NCBI GenBank assembly: GCA_038501195.1
Contig: JBBPUQ010000013.1
Coordinates: 124,001-188,000 of the forward strand
Length of the DNA stretch: 64,000 nucleotides
Origin: Nemania diffusa
Taxonomy: Eukaryota; Ascomycota; Sordariomycetes; Xylariales; Xylariaceae
Direction: 5' to 3'
Shown: piece by piece, positions 32,800 through 42,800 of the stretch
How the letters are laid out: every line of letters starts with the position of its first letter
Position numbering within the stretch: position 1 is the first letter of the stretch
The notes under the pieces: generated by a model
Database searches by the model: none
The model's input: only the letters and a program-made list of their open reading frames with translations
Told to the model about the DNA's origin: nothing
Program-made: the position numbers and the translations under genes

Positions 32800-33764
32800 A
32801 TTTAGCTATATAAAGACTTCAAAAAGATCTTATTCTATTTTGGCTTCACCTCGAGTAATAAATTAGAATAATTTAAAACTAACACCTTGATTTGTTACAG
32901 GATTTACTGATGCTGAGGGTTGTTTTACTTTAAGTATTCTTAAAAACCCTAAATATAATACAGGTTGACGAATTAAAGCTATTTTTATTTTTTCTTTAGG
33001 TCTACATGTAAAAGACAAAGCTTTACTGGTAGAAATAAAAAATTTCTTTGGAGTTGGTGATATAGGCTTTCAAAATTCTGATTTAATTCAATATACTGTT
33101 ACATCTGAAAAAGATTTAACTAAACTGATAGATCATTTTGAGAAATTTCCTTTAATTTCTCAAAAGTTCGCGGATTTTTTTATTATTTAAAAAAGCATTT
33201 TAAATAATAAAATCCAAAGAGCATTTAACACAAGAAGGTTTAATAAAATTTGTTGAAATTAAGGCGCTAATTAATAAAGGTCTACCTTTAACATTAAAAG
33301 AAGCGTTTCCTAATATCTCTTTAATTAAAAAACCATTAATTACTGATTCTATAATACCCTCTCTTTATTGAGTATCTGGATTTACTTCAGGAGAAGGTAG
33401 CTTTCTTATTCAAACTTACAAATCTAAAACCAAACTAGGTTTAGCTGCAAAATTAATTTTTACTCTAACTCAACATGTTAGAGATAAACAATTAATGGAA
33501 AATATTAAGGATTATTTATGCTGCGGAAATATTGCTAGCCGTAAAGATGCTATAGATATAAGAGTAACCAGTTCTTCAGATATTCAAAATAAGATTATTA
33601 CTTTTTTTTATAATTATCCTATTCAGGGTAATAAATATAATGATTTCTTGGATTTCTGTAAGGTTTCAAAGCTAATACAAAACAAAATTCATTTAACAGA
33701 ATAAGGTTATAATGAAATTTGTATTATTAAAGAAAATATGAATAGGGGTCGTAAAAGTAATTAG
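32800..33764 (+). pseudogene. LAGLIDADG endonuclease relic at the nad6 3' end (HEG 2)
   Basis: SKRSY/SILAS (about 32823), [13 protein letters not shown] (about 32889), a T-run frameshift near 33178, YWVSGFTSGEGSF (about 33367) and ENMNRGRKSN ending at 33764. It has several stops (TAA near 32868 and 33702) and is clearly older than HEG 1. Confidence 0.82.
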
Positions 33765-33989
33765 TTAACCCCCTTTTAATTAACTACATGGCTCTTGTTT
33801 ATTAGAGTTTGCAATGTCCATACAACACTAATAAATAAGATATAAAAATTTAATAAGGATATAAATTACATATATAATTTGGTTTATAATATTAATTAAT
33901 TATCAACTTTTTAATATTATAAAAGTAATTAAATAATAACATTATTTATGTAATTATTTAATGAGGAGAGGGTATAGAGGGAAGTTCAA

Positions 33990-34053
33990 ACAACCTTAAG
34001 GTGAGATTACTAGGTATACTTAGTAATTAATCGATTCAATTCCTAAAAGTTGT
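33990..34053 (+). other. tRNA-like element, no D arm
   Basis: ACAACC pairs with the closing GTTGT. A TTACTAGGTATACTTAGTAA hairpin and an ATCGATTCAATTCCT T-arm-like part follow. Nearly the same structure is at 38610, and both are followed by TTAGGTTAA.ACGAA. Confidence 0.45.
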
Positions 34054-34081
34054 TTAGGTTAATACGAAGCCGTATATGAAC

Positions 34082-34183
34082 ACTAATTATAATATGTGAT
34101 TAATATTAGCTAGTTTTATATTATTATTAGTAATGGTAGGTGCAATAGTTATAACAATAAAACCTAAATATAAGAGAGATTAG
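34082..34183 (+). pseudogene. Duplicate nad6 3' end, copy 2 (probably the ancestral terminus)
   Basis: Reads NYNMWLILASFILLLVMVGAIVITIKP..KRD to TAG 34181, matching the last 30 or so nad6 codons. Its stop overlaps the start of a truncated trnV (34173), recalling the nad6-trnV order of other Pezizomycotina. Confidence 0.85.
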
Positions 34184-34206
34184 CTCAATGGTAGAAGCAA
34201 CTCTTT
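34173..34206 (+). pseudogene. 5' half of a trnV-like gene
   Basis: GAGAGATTAGCTCAATGGTAG matches the 5' end of the trnV-like genes near 39.7 kb, then diverges into TTTAGGGATTATATTACAC. The same truncated form is at 53493. Confidence 0.65.
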
Positions 34207-34226
34207 AGGGATTATATTACACTTGC

Positions 34227-34273
34227 AAAAAATTTATAGTGATAGGGGGGGGGGTAAACCCCCCCCCCCCTAT
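34227..34273. repeat. TTTATAGTGAT hairpin element with G/C stem
   Basis: AAAAAATTTATAGTGATA, then about 10 G, TAAA and about 12 C, and TATA. Related to 11575 and 53542. Confidence 0.7.
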
Positions 34274-34276
34274 ACA

Positions 34277-34344
34277 GAAGTTGTAATTAATGAAAAAGGT
34301 TAGAATTTTAAGCTAACAATATGAGTTCAGTCTCATCAACTTTT
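34277..34344 (+). other. tRNA-like element heading cassette copy 1
   Basis: GAAGTTG pairs with CAACTTT. Anticodon-like hairpin GTTAG/CTAAC around a T-rich loop, T-arm-like ATGAG/CTCAT. No proper D arm. The same element precedes 54794, 57469, 58006 and 59232. Confidence 0.65.
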
Positions 34345-34404
34345 TAAGTAAATAACTTAATCTTTAAGTTATTTCGTACTATTTTTTATTATAATAATTT
34401 TAAT
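34345..34404 (+). promoter_or_regulatory. Shared leader before cassette ORF A1
   Basis: TTAAGTAAATAACTTAATCT..TTCGTACTATTTTTTATTATAATAATTT leads to the ATG. Nearly identical leaders lie at 57945-58005 and 59172-59231. Its position between a tRNA-like element and a start codon suits a 5' UTR or promoter. Function is inferred. Confidence 0.5.
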
Positions 34405-34761
34405 ATGTTTAATGTCTTACAAAGAGAAGATTTTATTTTGGTCAGAGAGGATTGCTATTTTATAAATTTAAATTTATTTATTGGGGCTGAAGATTTTAAT
34501 ATTAGTTTATTAGAATTTTTAGGTGAGCATTGTAGAGCTAAAAAAAGATACGATGCATACAGTGAATGTGATGTATATTTATTGGAGTTTAACGATATTC
34601 TACCATCTGATCTAGATTCAGATGTTATTAATGAATACCGTATAAGTGTACCTTTTTTATACCCGTTTATTGATAAATTATTGTCTTTTAATCATATCTT
34701 TCTTTTGTATCTATATGTATACAAAAGAAATTGTATTTATTTATGTATTAAAAAAATATAA
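34405..34761 (+). CDS. Cassette ORF A, copy 1 (hypothetical)
   Basis: 118 codons, intact. No membrane helix is obvious. A repeated LLEF pattern (SLLEFLGEHC, then YLLEFNDI) sits in an acidic protein ending NCIYLCIKKI. About three quarters identical to copy 3 (59232), more distant from copy 2 (54794). I recognise no family. It heads the cassette behind a tRNA-like element and leader. Conservation of the frame across three diverged copies argues that it is a real gene. Confidence 0.65.
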   Translation: MFNVLQREDFILVREDCYFINLNLFIGAEDFNISLLEFLGEHCRAKKRYDAYSECDVYLLEFNDILPSDLDSDVINEYRISVPFLYPFIDKLLSFNHIFLLYLYVYKRNCIYLCIKKI

Positions 34762-34873
34762 TTTAATGTTAAGGAATATACTAATATTTAGCAATAACAT
34801 GCCAAATTGTTAGAAAATAATGTTTCATTTTTTAAATTAGGAAATAACGTTCCATTTTATTTAATAAAAAAAA

Positions 34874-35532
34874 ATGTTTATGATTGATAAATTTATTAGT
34901 ATTTTTACTGTCTTTGTATCCAAGGGGGGGGGGGAATCTTTAACAAGCGTAATCTTGTTAAATTTTTAACTATTTTTATGGTTGGTTTTATTTCCAGAAT
35001 TTTGGTTAATCATTATTTTGATCTTAATGTTTTTGCCGATTGTTTTAGCTTTATTTCTATTACTTATTACTTTTGAATGGCTACCTTTGTTGTTTTAGTT
35101 AATCATTTGGTTGAAGTTTTTGACTTCTCTCAATTTGTAGGTTTTTTATCCTTTGAGCCTATTAAACTTTTTATCGCAATGTGAGGACAGTTCACTCATC
35201 ATTTAACTAAATTTTTATCTAATTTATGAAAACCTACTTTATTTCAAACTGGTTACTGGAGAGGAGGTAAGAGGGTTGAAACTATTAAATTTAGTATGGA
35301 TATTAATTCTCAAACTGGTTCAGGTTCTTTTAAGGAGGTTGAATCTAATAGAGATGAAGGATTATTTAGAACTAATAGTGATAATAGTTTTAATACACCT
35401 AGTACTATGACTTCACTTTTTCAATCACAAAATCATTTACCTCAGCGAAGCAGTAATTTACCTGAACAAGAATGAGCTATTTGAGCCCAAGTAGGCCCAG
35501 CCGTGGATAGTCAAACTGAAACTCGCAATTAA
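34874..35532 (+). pseudogene. Cassette ORF B, copy 1, broken at a G run
   Basis: MFMIDKFISIFTVFVSK, then an 11-G run (34924-34934) that throws the frame, then IFNKRNLVKFLTIFMVGF, two to three hydrophobic helices, FTHHLTKFLSNLW, a Ser/Asn/Gln-rich region, and WAIWAQVGPAVDSQTETRN to TAA 35530. Copies 2 and 3 have a normal codon run in place of the G run. In copy 3 the frame continues where this one has TAA. Confidence 0.65.
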
Positions 35533-36060
35533 TTAAGAAGTTCTAATTTACAATATCTTCCTCGTAACTCGAATGATTCAAGTGTTTATAGTAATTTTAC
35601 TAATGGTACAACTCATTCAACTATAGGAACTCGTCCTGATTATTCACAACAAAATTTAAGAGATTATGAAGAATTTACGAGAAATATAGAAAATAGACGG
35701 ATTTTTCGTCAATCTGCTATTTGCAGTCGATCTAGTCAGGCAAATCGTTTTTATGTTAGTACAGACAATTTAAAATTTACGGATAAAATAAGAAATGGTT
35801 TTAAAACCCACAGGGTTCACGCAGAAAAAAAAAGATGAATATTAATATAGAAAAGGAGTGAATCAGAAATAGAGCAGAAGAGAAACATTACATAAGATTA
35901 GAGTAAATAAAAGGACATAAGTCTGCTGTAAAGAATGATTTATCTAGGTTTTTTAGCTTAAATGGAAAGAGTTACGTAGAAGTAGGTGGCTGAAGAAAAG
36001 GTGGGAGAGATGTAGTTCGTTATTATGAATCTAAAAAGTATAGATAAGAGGACGTAAGTC
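35533..36060 (+). pseudogene. Cassette ORF C region, copy 1, degenerate
   Basis: After the ORF B stop the frame reads LRSSNLQYLPRNSNDSSVYS and TNGTTHST to SQANRFYVS, then decays. The SFFRFFSLNG-type and GGRDVVRYYESK segments of copy 3 are recognisable at about 35920-36040, with a second partial repeat of AGAGGACGTAAGTCTGCTGT (about 36047). Confidence 0.55.
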
Positions 36061-36221
36061 TGCTGTACAACTTAGACACAAGGAAAAATAGATTTATCTT
36101 AGGGATTTTGGATATAGATGAAAATGAACTAGGTATTTTTGCCTTAGATACATATATTTAGGAAGATAAAGATACAGCCCAATCTAACCTAGGGGCATTT
36201 TATTTAAAGAATTAGTAAGTT

Positions 36222-36774
36222 ATGTATTATATAAATAAGTATTTAGCTATGAGCTTTGCAGCAAAAAGATTAAATAAAGATTATATTATCTTTATTTATA
36301 GTTACACTGTTACAATGCTTTTATTTATTCTTGTTGCGTACCCTGAGCAGTGTTTGCTTTTTTTTTTCTAGCTGACAATCAGAAGGAGCGGGAGAATTAC
36401 AATTTTCGCATCTTAATCAGGACATTAATAATTATATGTTAAATATTTGCATAAATAATTTTAATATCCTTAGTTTACCTAGTGATAATTTATATATCCG
36501 ATTTGTCAAATTTTTAATTAATACTGAAACAGGTTACACTGTACCTAAAGGTAACAACTATTCCTTAATAAACTCCGGTTACGGTTGTTACAATGTTGAA
36601 AATAAGGATATTGAAGTTCAATCGACTATTTTAAAAGTATTGGACTTAAAGTTAAAAATACAGGAAGAATGCATATTAAAATTAGAAAATAACTATAAAT
36701 TAAAATTAGTAGAATATGATATAGAGCTAGTTAAATGATTAATAAGTATAAAAGAAATATTACAACGTAGTTAA
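36222..36774 (+). pseudogene. Cassette ORF D, copy 1, frame-shifted
   Basis: The N terminus from ATG 36222 (MYYINKYLAM.., membrane helix) is in frame 3 and stops at a T run (about 36359-36369). The C-terminal part (INICINNFNIL.SLPSDNLYIRF.KFLINTE to VLDLKLKIQEEC..) is in frame 1 from about 36430 to TAA 36772. Copy 3 (61053) is intact. Confidence 0.65.
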
Positions 36775-36924
36775 GTAACAATACAGAGGGAATATTGAAA
36801 AATATTAGGCAGGGAGGGTACAGATAAACATAGAGAATAATCGTCTCATTTTTTTTAATAACACAAATACAAATACATGAAAAATAATCAAATAATTTTA
36901 AATATGCTACTTAAACCGCCGTGT

Positions 36925-37437
36925 AAGCAATACTCCCAGAACTGCTGTAATTAACGAACTTGAAAGAGAAATAATGCATACACCTTCTCTTAGAGAAGAT
37001 GTGTATGATATTAATGAATTTACATTTTCTATTGGCCCTACGGATACGCTCTTAGTATCCACAGTAAATAAAAGCGCACTTATGACTAAGCATAATAAAC
37101 CCATAAACGCTATAGGAAAAATGATGGTATTTAGTAGCATCGAATTCTTTAAATTAGGTGAATTATATCTTAATCTAAGACATTTAGGATTTACTTCTAC
37201 TGTAGTTTTGTCTATAAATCTATGGGAAGATTTAAAAGAAGAAGTCTTTCAAATAAAAGAAGGAATTTCAGTTACTTACGTTGAAATGGGTATTCACTAT
37301 TTTATAAAAATGTTGAATGAAAATCCCGCGCGTTTTTTTATTTTAAATAAGAAAACTTTATATATTTTTAGAGATAGTACTTATTCAGATATAAGTACTA
37401 TATTAAGTTCTATAGGGTCGGAAGGTTTAAACCTAGT
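36925..37437 (+). pseudogene. Cassette ORF E, copy 1, 5' part (split by an insertion)
   Basis: Frame 2 reads NRRVSNTPRTAVINELERE, INEFTFSIGPTDTLLV, INAIGKMMVFSSIEFFKL, VTYVEMGIHYFIKMLNENP and SIGSEGLNLV. It then departs from copy 3 at about 37438 and resumes at 38386. The inserted segment carries trnV(UAC) and a GIY-YIG gene. No clear ATG start; the first in-frame ATG is 36974. Unrecognised protein, alpha-helical in appearance. Confidence 0.65.
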
Positions 37438-37443
37438 TAGGGA

Positions 37444-37514
37444 GCGACTGTCATTTAAAGGTAAGATTGCTGTCTTACACACAGAGTATATCGGTTCGAA
37501 TCCGATCGGTTGTA
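37444..37514 (+). tRNA. trnV: tRNA-Val (UAC) within the ORF E insertion
   Basis: Acceptor GCGACTG/CGGTTGT pairs at all seven positions with wobbles. Anticodon loop CTTACAC (TAC), T arm ATCGG-TTCGAAT-CCGAT perfect. One mismatch in the anticodon stem. D stem only three pairs. Confidence 0.75.
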
Positions 37515-37516
37515 GA

Positions 37517-37599
37517 TGAGGAAATTATTCCATTTTATAATATAAGGAAATTACGTTCCATTTTATAATATAAGGAAATTACGTTCCATTTTATAATAA
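37517..37599 (+). repeat. Three-copy tandem repeat, about 27 bases
   Basis: GGAAATTACGTTCCATTTTA with TAATATAA between units, repeated three times before the GIY-YIG gene. Part of the unit also appears in the A-B spacers (34850, 59660). Confidence 0.8.
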
Positions 37600-37613
37600 A
37601 TAAATAAAAATAA

Positions 37614-38375
37614 ATGTACAAGGCGATACCATTTAAATCTTATTTTAAAGTAAGTGAACTTAAAACTATTATCTTTAAAGATAATAAAAATAAAAGCGGA
37701 ATTTATAGATGAATTAATAAAATTAATAATAAGAGTTATGTGGGGTCTTCTGTAAAATTCAACAGAAGATTCTCTAATTATTTTTGTATAAATGAAAAAA
37801 ATATTCGAGGCTGCAGTTATATAAAGAACGCTATACTTAAATATAAATTATCTAATTTTAGTTTAGATATATTAGAATATTGTGAACCTAACCTTTTAAT
37901 AAAAAGAGAACAGTATTATATTGATAGCTTGAAGCCTGAATACAATATATGTAAAATAGCAAACTCATCTTTAGGATACAAGCATTCTTATGAATCTAAA
38001 TTAAAAATGAGTATTAATAGAACGGGTATTAAGAATCATATGTATGGTAAACATCTTACAAATGAAACTAAACTCAAAATTAAAACGAGTGTTATTAAAA
38101 CCTTAAAAGCTAAAGGATTTTTTTATAATTATAAATTAGGAATTTATAATTATAAAAATAAGTTAATAAAGATATTAGACAGTGCTAAGCAAATGTCTAA
38201 AGCTTATGATATACCAGAAAGTACTTTAATTAGGTACATAAAAACAGGAAAATTATATAAAGATAAATATAATTTTCTAAAATATCCGTGAGCTTGAGCC
38301 TTAAGCGGTAAAATAAATTCAAAATTTTACCGTCAAGGACTTGTATTATTAAAATATAGTATATTAATTAAATAA
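37614..38375 (+). CDS. GIY-YIG homing endonuclease inserted in ORF E
   Basis: 253 codons, intact. MYKAIPFKSYFKVSELKTI leads into KSGIYRWINKINNKSYVGSS, then AILKYKLSNFSLDILEYC, KREQYYIDSLKPEYNICK, and NHMYGKHLTNETK. A helix-turn-helix-like repeat follows (IKILDSAKQMSKAYDIPESTLIRYIKTGKLYK). The true end may be near 38288, with the last 30 residues readthrough. Related to 55758, 57469 and 58006. It is free-standing; no intron core is seen. Confidence 0.8.
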
Positions 38376-38385
38376 AAAAAAAAAA

Positions 38386-38532
38386 GATCAAAAATCCCAT
38401 GTAATGAGTACATTAGAATTAAGATTTTTTTTTTTCTATTTACTAGCTCTTAAGGGGGATAATTACAAATCTATTATGAAGTTAAATAGTTTTGATGTTT
38501 TACCTAAAAGTAGATATTTATCTACCTGTTAA
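38386..38532 (+). pseudogene. Cassette ORF E, copy 1, 3' part
   Basis: MSTLELRFFF..LLALKGDNYKSIMKLNSFDVLPK matches copy 3 at 62308-62415, here separated from its 5' part by about 950 inserted bases. Confidence 0.75.
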
Positions 38533-38609
38533 TACGCAGTGAGTTTCTAGTAAATAAAATAAAATAAATAGTTTATTTTATTTTTAATAAATATATTAAA
38601 TATTTATTA

Positions 38610-38674
38610 ACAACCACAAGGCTATATTACTAGGTGTCCTTAGTAGTAAATCGGTTCAAATCCGAAAGGTTGTT
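38610..38674 (+). other. tRNA-like element, no D arm (second copy)
   Basis: ACAACC/GGTTGT acceptor, TTACTAGG..CCTTAGTAG hairpin and a good T arm ATCGG-TTCAAAT-CCGAA. Partner of 33990. Confidence 0.5.
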
Positions 38675-38714
38675 TAGGTTAAAACGAACCATTTAATATA
38701 TACATTAATTAAAA

Positions 38715-39560
38715 ATGAATAAAAATGATATGGAATTAAAATATTTAGAATTAGGTTCTTACTTGGCTGGTTTAATTGAAGGGGATGATAACATATGAAC
38801 GCAAAAACACCTAAAAGGTAACGACGGTCGTATGAATAACCCTAAAATAATGTTTACTTTTCATATGAAATAAATAAATCTATATACGCACATTAAAGGT
38901 ATTTTAGGTGGAGGGGGTTTTTATAAAATAAAAACCACCAATGCTTTCAGATATACTATTTCTGATTTGTCCACTCTATTGAAATTAATTAATTTAGTGA
39001 ACGGTAAGTTTCGTACTCCCAAAATAATATACTTATATAAAGCTATTGACTATCTTAATTTAAAATACAATTTAAATATAAATAAATTACCTTTAGATAA
39101 AAGCAATATCAATTCTAATGCTTTACTAGCAGGAATGACTGATAGTGAAGGGTGTTTTCACATAAGTGTAAGTAATACTAGTAAATTAAGAGTAATATGT
39201 AGTTATACACTTTCATAAAGAAAAATAGATAAGGCTTTGGATTTATCTTGTGTACCCTTTATGACTGAAATAGCTAATTATTTTGAATGTAACCTTCAAT
39301 CTAAAAGAGGGAATTTAATAGCTTTAGTTGCACAAGCAAACAGTAAACATTATTTAGTGAAGTCTTATTTTGATAAGTTTCCTGTAATGAGTAGTAAATA
39401 CCTTGAATACTTATGGTTTTTAAAAGGACTAAATTATTTAAGTAAAAGATTAACTGAAAAAGAAATTCTATAAGTTAAAGCTATAATAAATTATATGAAT
39501 ACGCGTAGAACCTTTTTTAATTGAGATCACTTAAAAAGTTTTTACCTATAAAAAAATATA
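38715..39560 (+). pseudogene. Free-standing LAGLIDADG endonuclease relic
   Basis: One frame throughout from ATG 38715: [52 protein letters not shown]. At least three TAA stops interrupt it (near 38869, 39217, 39471). Same subfamily as the two HEGs of cox3 intron 2. A recently dead gene. Confidence 0.85.
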
Positions 39561-39595
39561 TTATTCATATTTATTTTTTTTTTCATAAAATAATA

Positions 39596-39670
39596 AAGAA
39601 ATTAGCTCAATGGTAGAGCGGCGGCTGTTTAACACACAGATTGTTGGGAGTTCGATTCTCTTATTTCTTA
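39596..39670 (+). tRNA. tRNA-Val-like gene with AAC anticodon
   Basis: Acceptor AAGAAAT/ATTTCTT perfect. D arm GCTC-AATGGTA-GAGC, anticodon loop TTAACAC (AAC), T arm GGGAG-TTCGATT-CTCTT. One base from the UAC forms. Activity uncertain. A near copy is at 53389. Confidence 0.6.
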
Positions 39671-39702
39671 CATATAAGTTACTTTACTAATTTTATATTT
39701 CA

Positions 39703-39775
39703 TAGAGATTGCTCAATGGTAGAAGCAACCTGTTTTACACACGGAAGGTTAGGTGTTCAAGTCACCTATCTCTTA
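39703..39775 (+). tRNA. trnV: tRNA-Val (UAC)
   Basis: AGAGAT/ATCTCT acceptor, anticodon loop TTTACAC (TAC), T arm AGGTG-TTCAAGT-CACCT. Lies directly before cox3. The D arm is irregular. Confidence 0.72.
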
Positions 39776-39838
39776 ATAAGAGTCATTTTATTTTTAAATT
39801 ACATACTATGTATAATAAAAAATAACCCCTAATAAAAA

Positions 39839-42800
39839 ATGACTCAGATAGTGAGGAGTAGTTTTCAAAGTCATCCTTTTCATCTTGTATCCCCTTCACC
39901 TTGACCTATGTACACAAGTATAAGTTTGTTCAGCTTAGCCACAAGTGGGGCGTTATCTATGCATAGTTTTAGTGCTGGATATAATATATTTTATTTAGCT
40001 TTAGCTTTAGTAGTATTTTCTATGTCATTTTGATTTCGTGGGGCGACCGTTCGGTTGTGAATTGCTCTGCTTCAACAATGAAGACGCGTAATAGTCATCT
40101 ACGCGAATCACTCAATTACTTACTTTGGTAAACGAACTTTATCAGAGGACAATAGCCTGTATTGAAAGGGAGGGACTGGAAGCGAGCGAGCCTTGGACCC
40201 CTCTCAAGTGATGGTGGTTCTGTCAAGTATAATGGGTTATTCGTGAATCAGAGATCAGTATGGGCCATCAAAACCAGTGGGATATGCTCAAATATTACTA
40301 CCACGCAAGCATGTGTCGACCAGTCACGAAGGTGCAACACTAGAAACTAAGCTTGCTGCACGGACTGTCAGTCCGGAAAGATCGGAAAGAGTACTCAACA
40401 GAACAAGATTATCGCAAGCAGATAATCAGCCGCAATTCGTGATACCGGTGAACCATAGGGAGCACAACCATAGTTACTATGGCGGTGCGGCGACCCAGTC
40501 GCGCTGACTATTAATACAGCGGCACCTATGGGGCGGAGGCCTCGTAGTACCATTTCATACCATGGGAAGGGGGCTAAATACTGGGGTAAATTTACCCCGG
40601 TCATATTCTACTAAGACTCTGGCTTCAGCGCCGTCTTGGAAGGATACTAAGGTTGCTAGAAGAATGGAGTCGCTATGAAACGGAAATAAGAAAGACCCCA
40701 GCTTTATCAATGAAAGACTATTCCAAATTTTGAACAACATCGATCTGTGAAAGATTGCGTACATTAAGCTGGCCCAATCTGCCGGGTCCAACACTCCCTC
40801 GTTTGATAGAGTTACTATTGATGGGACGACCTTACGGAAACTGGAATCGATGAGAGACAGTGTTGTCTCAGGGGAGTATAAGGTAGGTATAACCAAGAGG
40901 GTATACATCCCTAAGGCCAATGGGAAACCAAGGCCTCTGGGTATTCTCCCTTTCAATGATCGGATCGTGCAGGAGGTCGTAAGAACCGTATTGCAGGTTA
41001 TATACGAGCCCATATTCTCTAAGCACTCACACGGCTTCCGACCTGGAAGAGGGTGTCACACTGCTCTTAGACACATTCGTAGCGGGAGCCCAGGGTTCAC
41101 GTGGGCAATAGAAGGGGACATACAAGGTTTCTTTGATAATATAGATCACTCTGTTATTATCAAACTGCTTGATCGAAAAATCCGAGACCCTAGATTCGTC
41201 GGTCTCGTAAATACCCTACTTAAGGCGATCATTAAGGAGGAAGGAAAACTCGAGCTATATAGCACAATAGGAACTCCTAAAGGTGCTATTATTGGCCCCT
41301 TATTATCCAACATACTGTTACATGAATTTGATAAGTTTATGGAGGATTATATTAGGGAATTCAACCGTGGTAAATACAGGAGAGCCAATCCGGCATACTC
41401 CAAAGCGTATTATGAGTCGGGAGTCAAAGTGGCTAGGGGTATCGGTCAATCAGACCCTATGGACCCAGAGTACAGGCGTATGCATTATGTAAGATACGCA
41501 GACGACTTTATAATCACGATTATTGGACCCAAAAGCGACGCACTCGAAATCAAACAGAGGTGCGCACAGTTCCTACAAGCCCTTAACTTGACGCTAAACG
41601 AAGAGAAAACCCTTATCACTAATCCCAACTCTGATGCTATACGTTTTCTGGGGTACCTGATCCAAAAAGCAGCAGCTCCTTCTAATAACGTATATAGCAG
41701 GAAATACGGGGGTAAGCTGAGAAAGGTAATTCGTAGGACGACAGGTAGTATCTATTTCAAAGTGGATGCGGAAAAAGTTAAGAAACGTCTGTTCGAAAAA
41801 GGTTTCTGTCAACGGAGTGGATACCCGATAGCCAATTTCAAGTACATGAGCAATACACAACATGGAACTATCGTTCAAGTAGGATACATTCTTCGCGGAC
41901 TAGCCAACTATTATAAACTAGCGAATAATTCACGACAAATGATAATAAGATGAAACTACATCATCAAGTTTTCAATCGCCAAAATGTTTGCCGCCAAATA
42001 CGGTACGAACAGTGTGACCAAGATATTTGCCCTAGCCGGCCGTGATCTAGGTCGCCCTATTAAATCCGAATCGGTTAAAAACAGCAAAAGAGTTATCGGT
42101 CAGACAGAGGAGAGAATATACGAATACTTACAATCCATCGGTATTCCGAAAAGAAGGGCAATCGTAACCAAGACAGTGGGAATTCCCTACTCCAAATATA
42201 ACGAGATCCCTGCGCCCGACCTAGCACCATTAGCTAAGTCGTTCAACCCTACCTTTGCCGTAACCTTCGCAGATATTCCTAGTAGGGGTGACGCGAATCC
42301 GCTCAGATCGATGGACTGACTTATGACTAGAACAGTACGGTTAACAGATGCTAGATGCGTGGTGTGTAAGACGAACGAAAACGTAGAGATGCACCACATC
42401 AAGGGTCTGAAGTACTTGAAGGGAATGACAGTGCACTCGGAGATGATGAGAAGTCTAAACAGAACGCAAGTACCACTATGTCGTGTACATCCCAGAATGG
42501 CTCACAGACACGGTCTGATGAACTTAATTAAGAATAGCCCAACAGATACAGAAAGTTGGACAGATTAGAACTCCGATAACATAGCTAGTATACGCGGAAT
42601 TGGAGAGCCGTGATGATGGGTGACCATCTCGTCCGGTTCGGGGAGGACTTTAGTAAGCATGCTGAACTTTTTACTCCACATATTATAACTGAGGGTACCG
42701 GCACATTACGGTTAATACAAGCTATTTTTAATTTTTTTTCTCTAAATACAGCTAAAGCTCTTCCTATTGAAGAAGTAAAACAAGCTTTAAGTACTTATAA

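Noticed and set aside
34924..34934. G run as a programmed frameshift site
   Set aside because: Copies 2 and 3 have a normal codon sequence here, and long G runs elsewhere (52620) look like GC-cluster noise; no slippery-site structure seen.
37517..37599. CRISPR-like spaced repeat
   Set aside because: Only three units without unique spacers; an ordinary tandem repeat.
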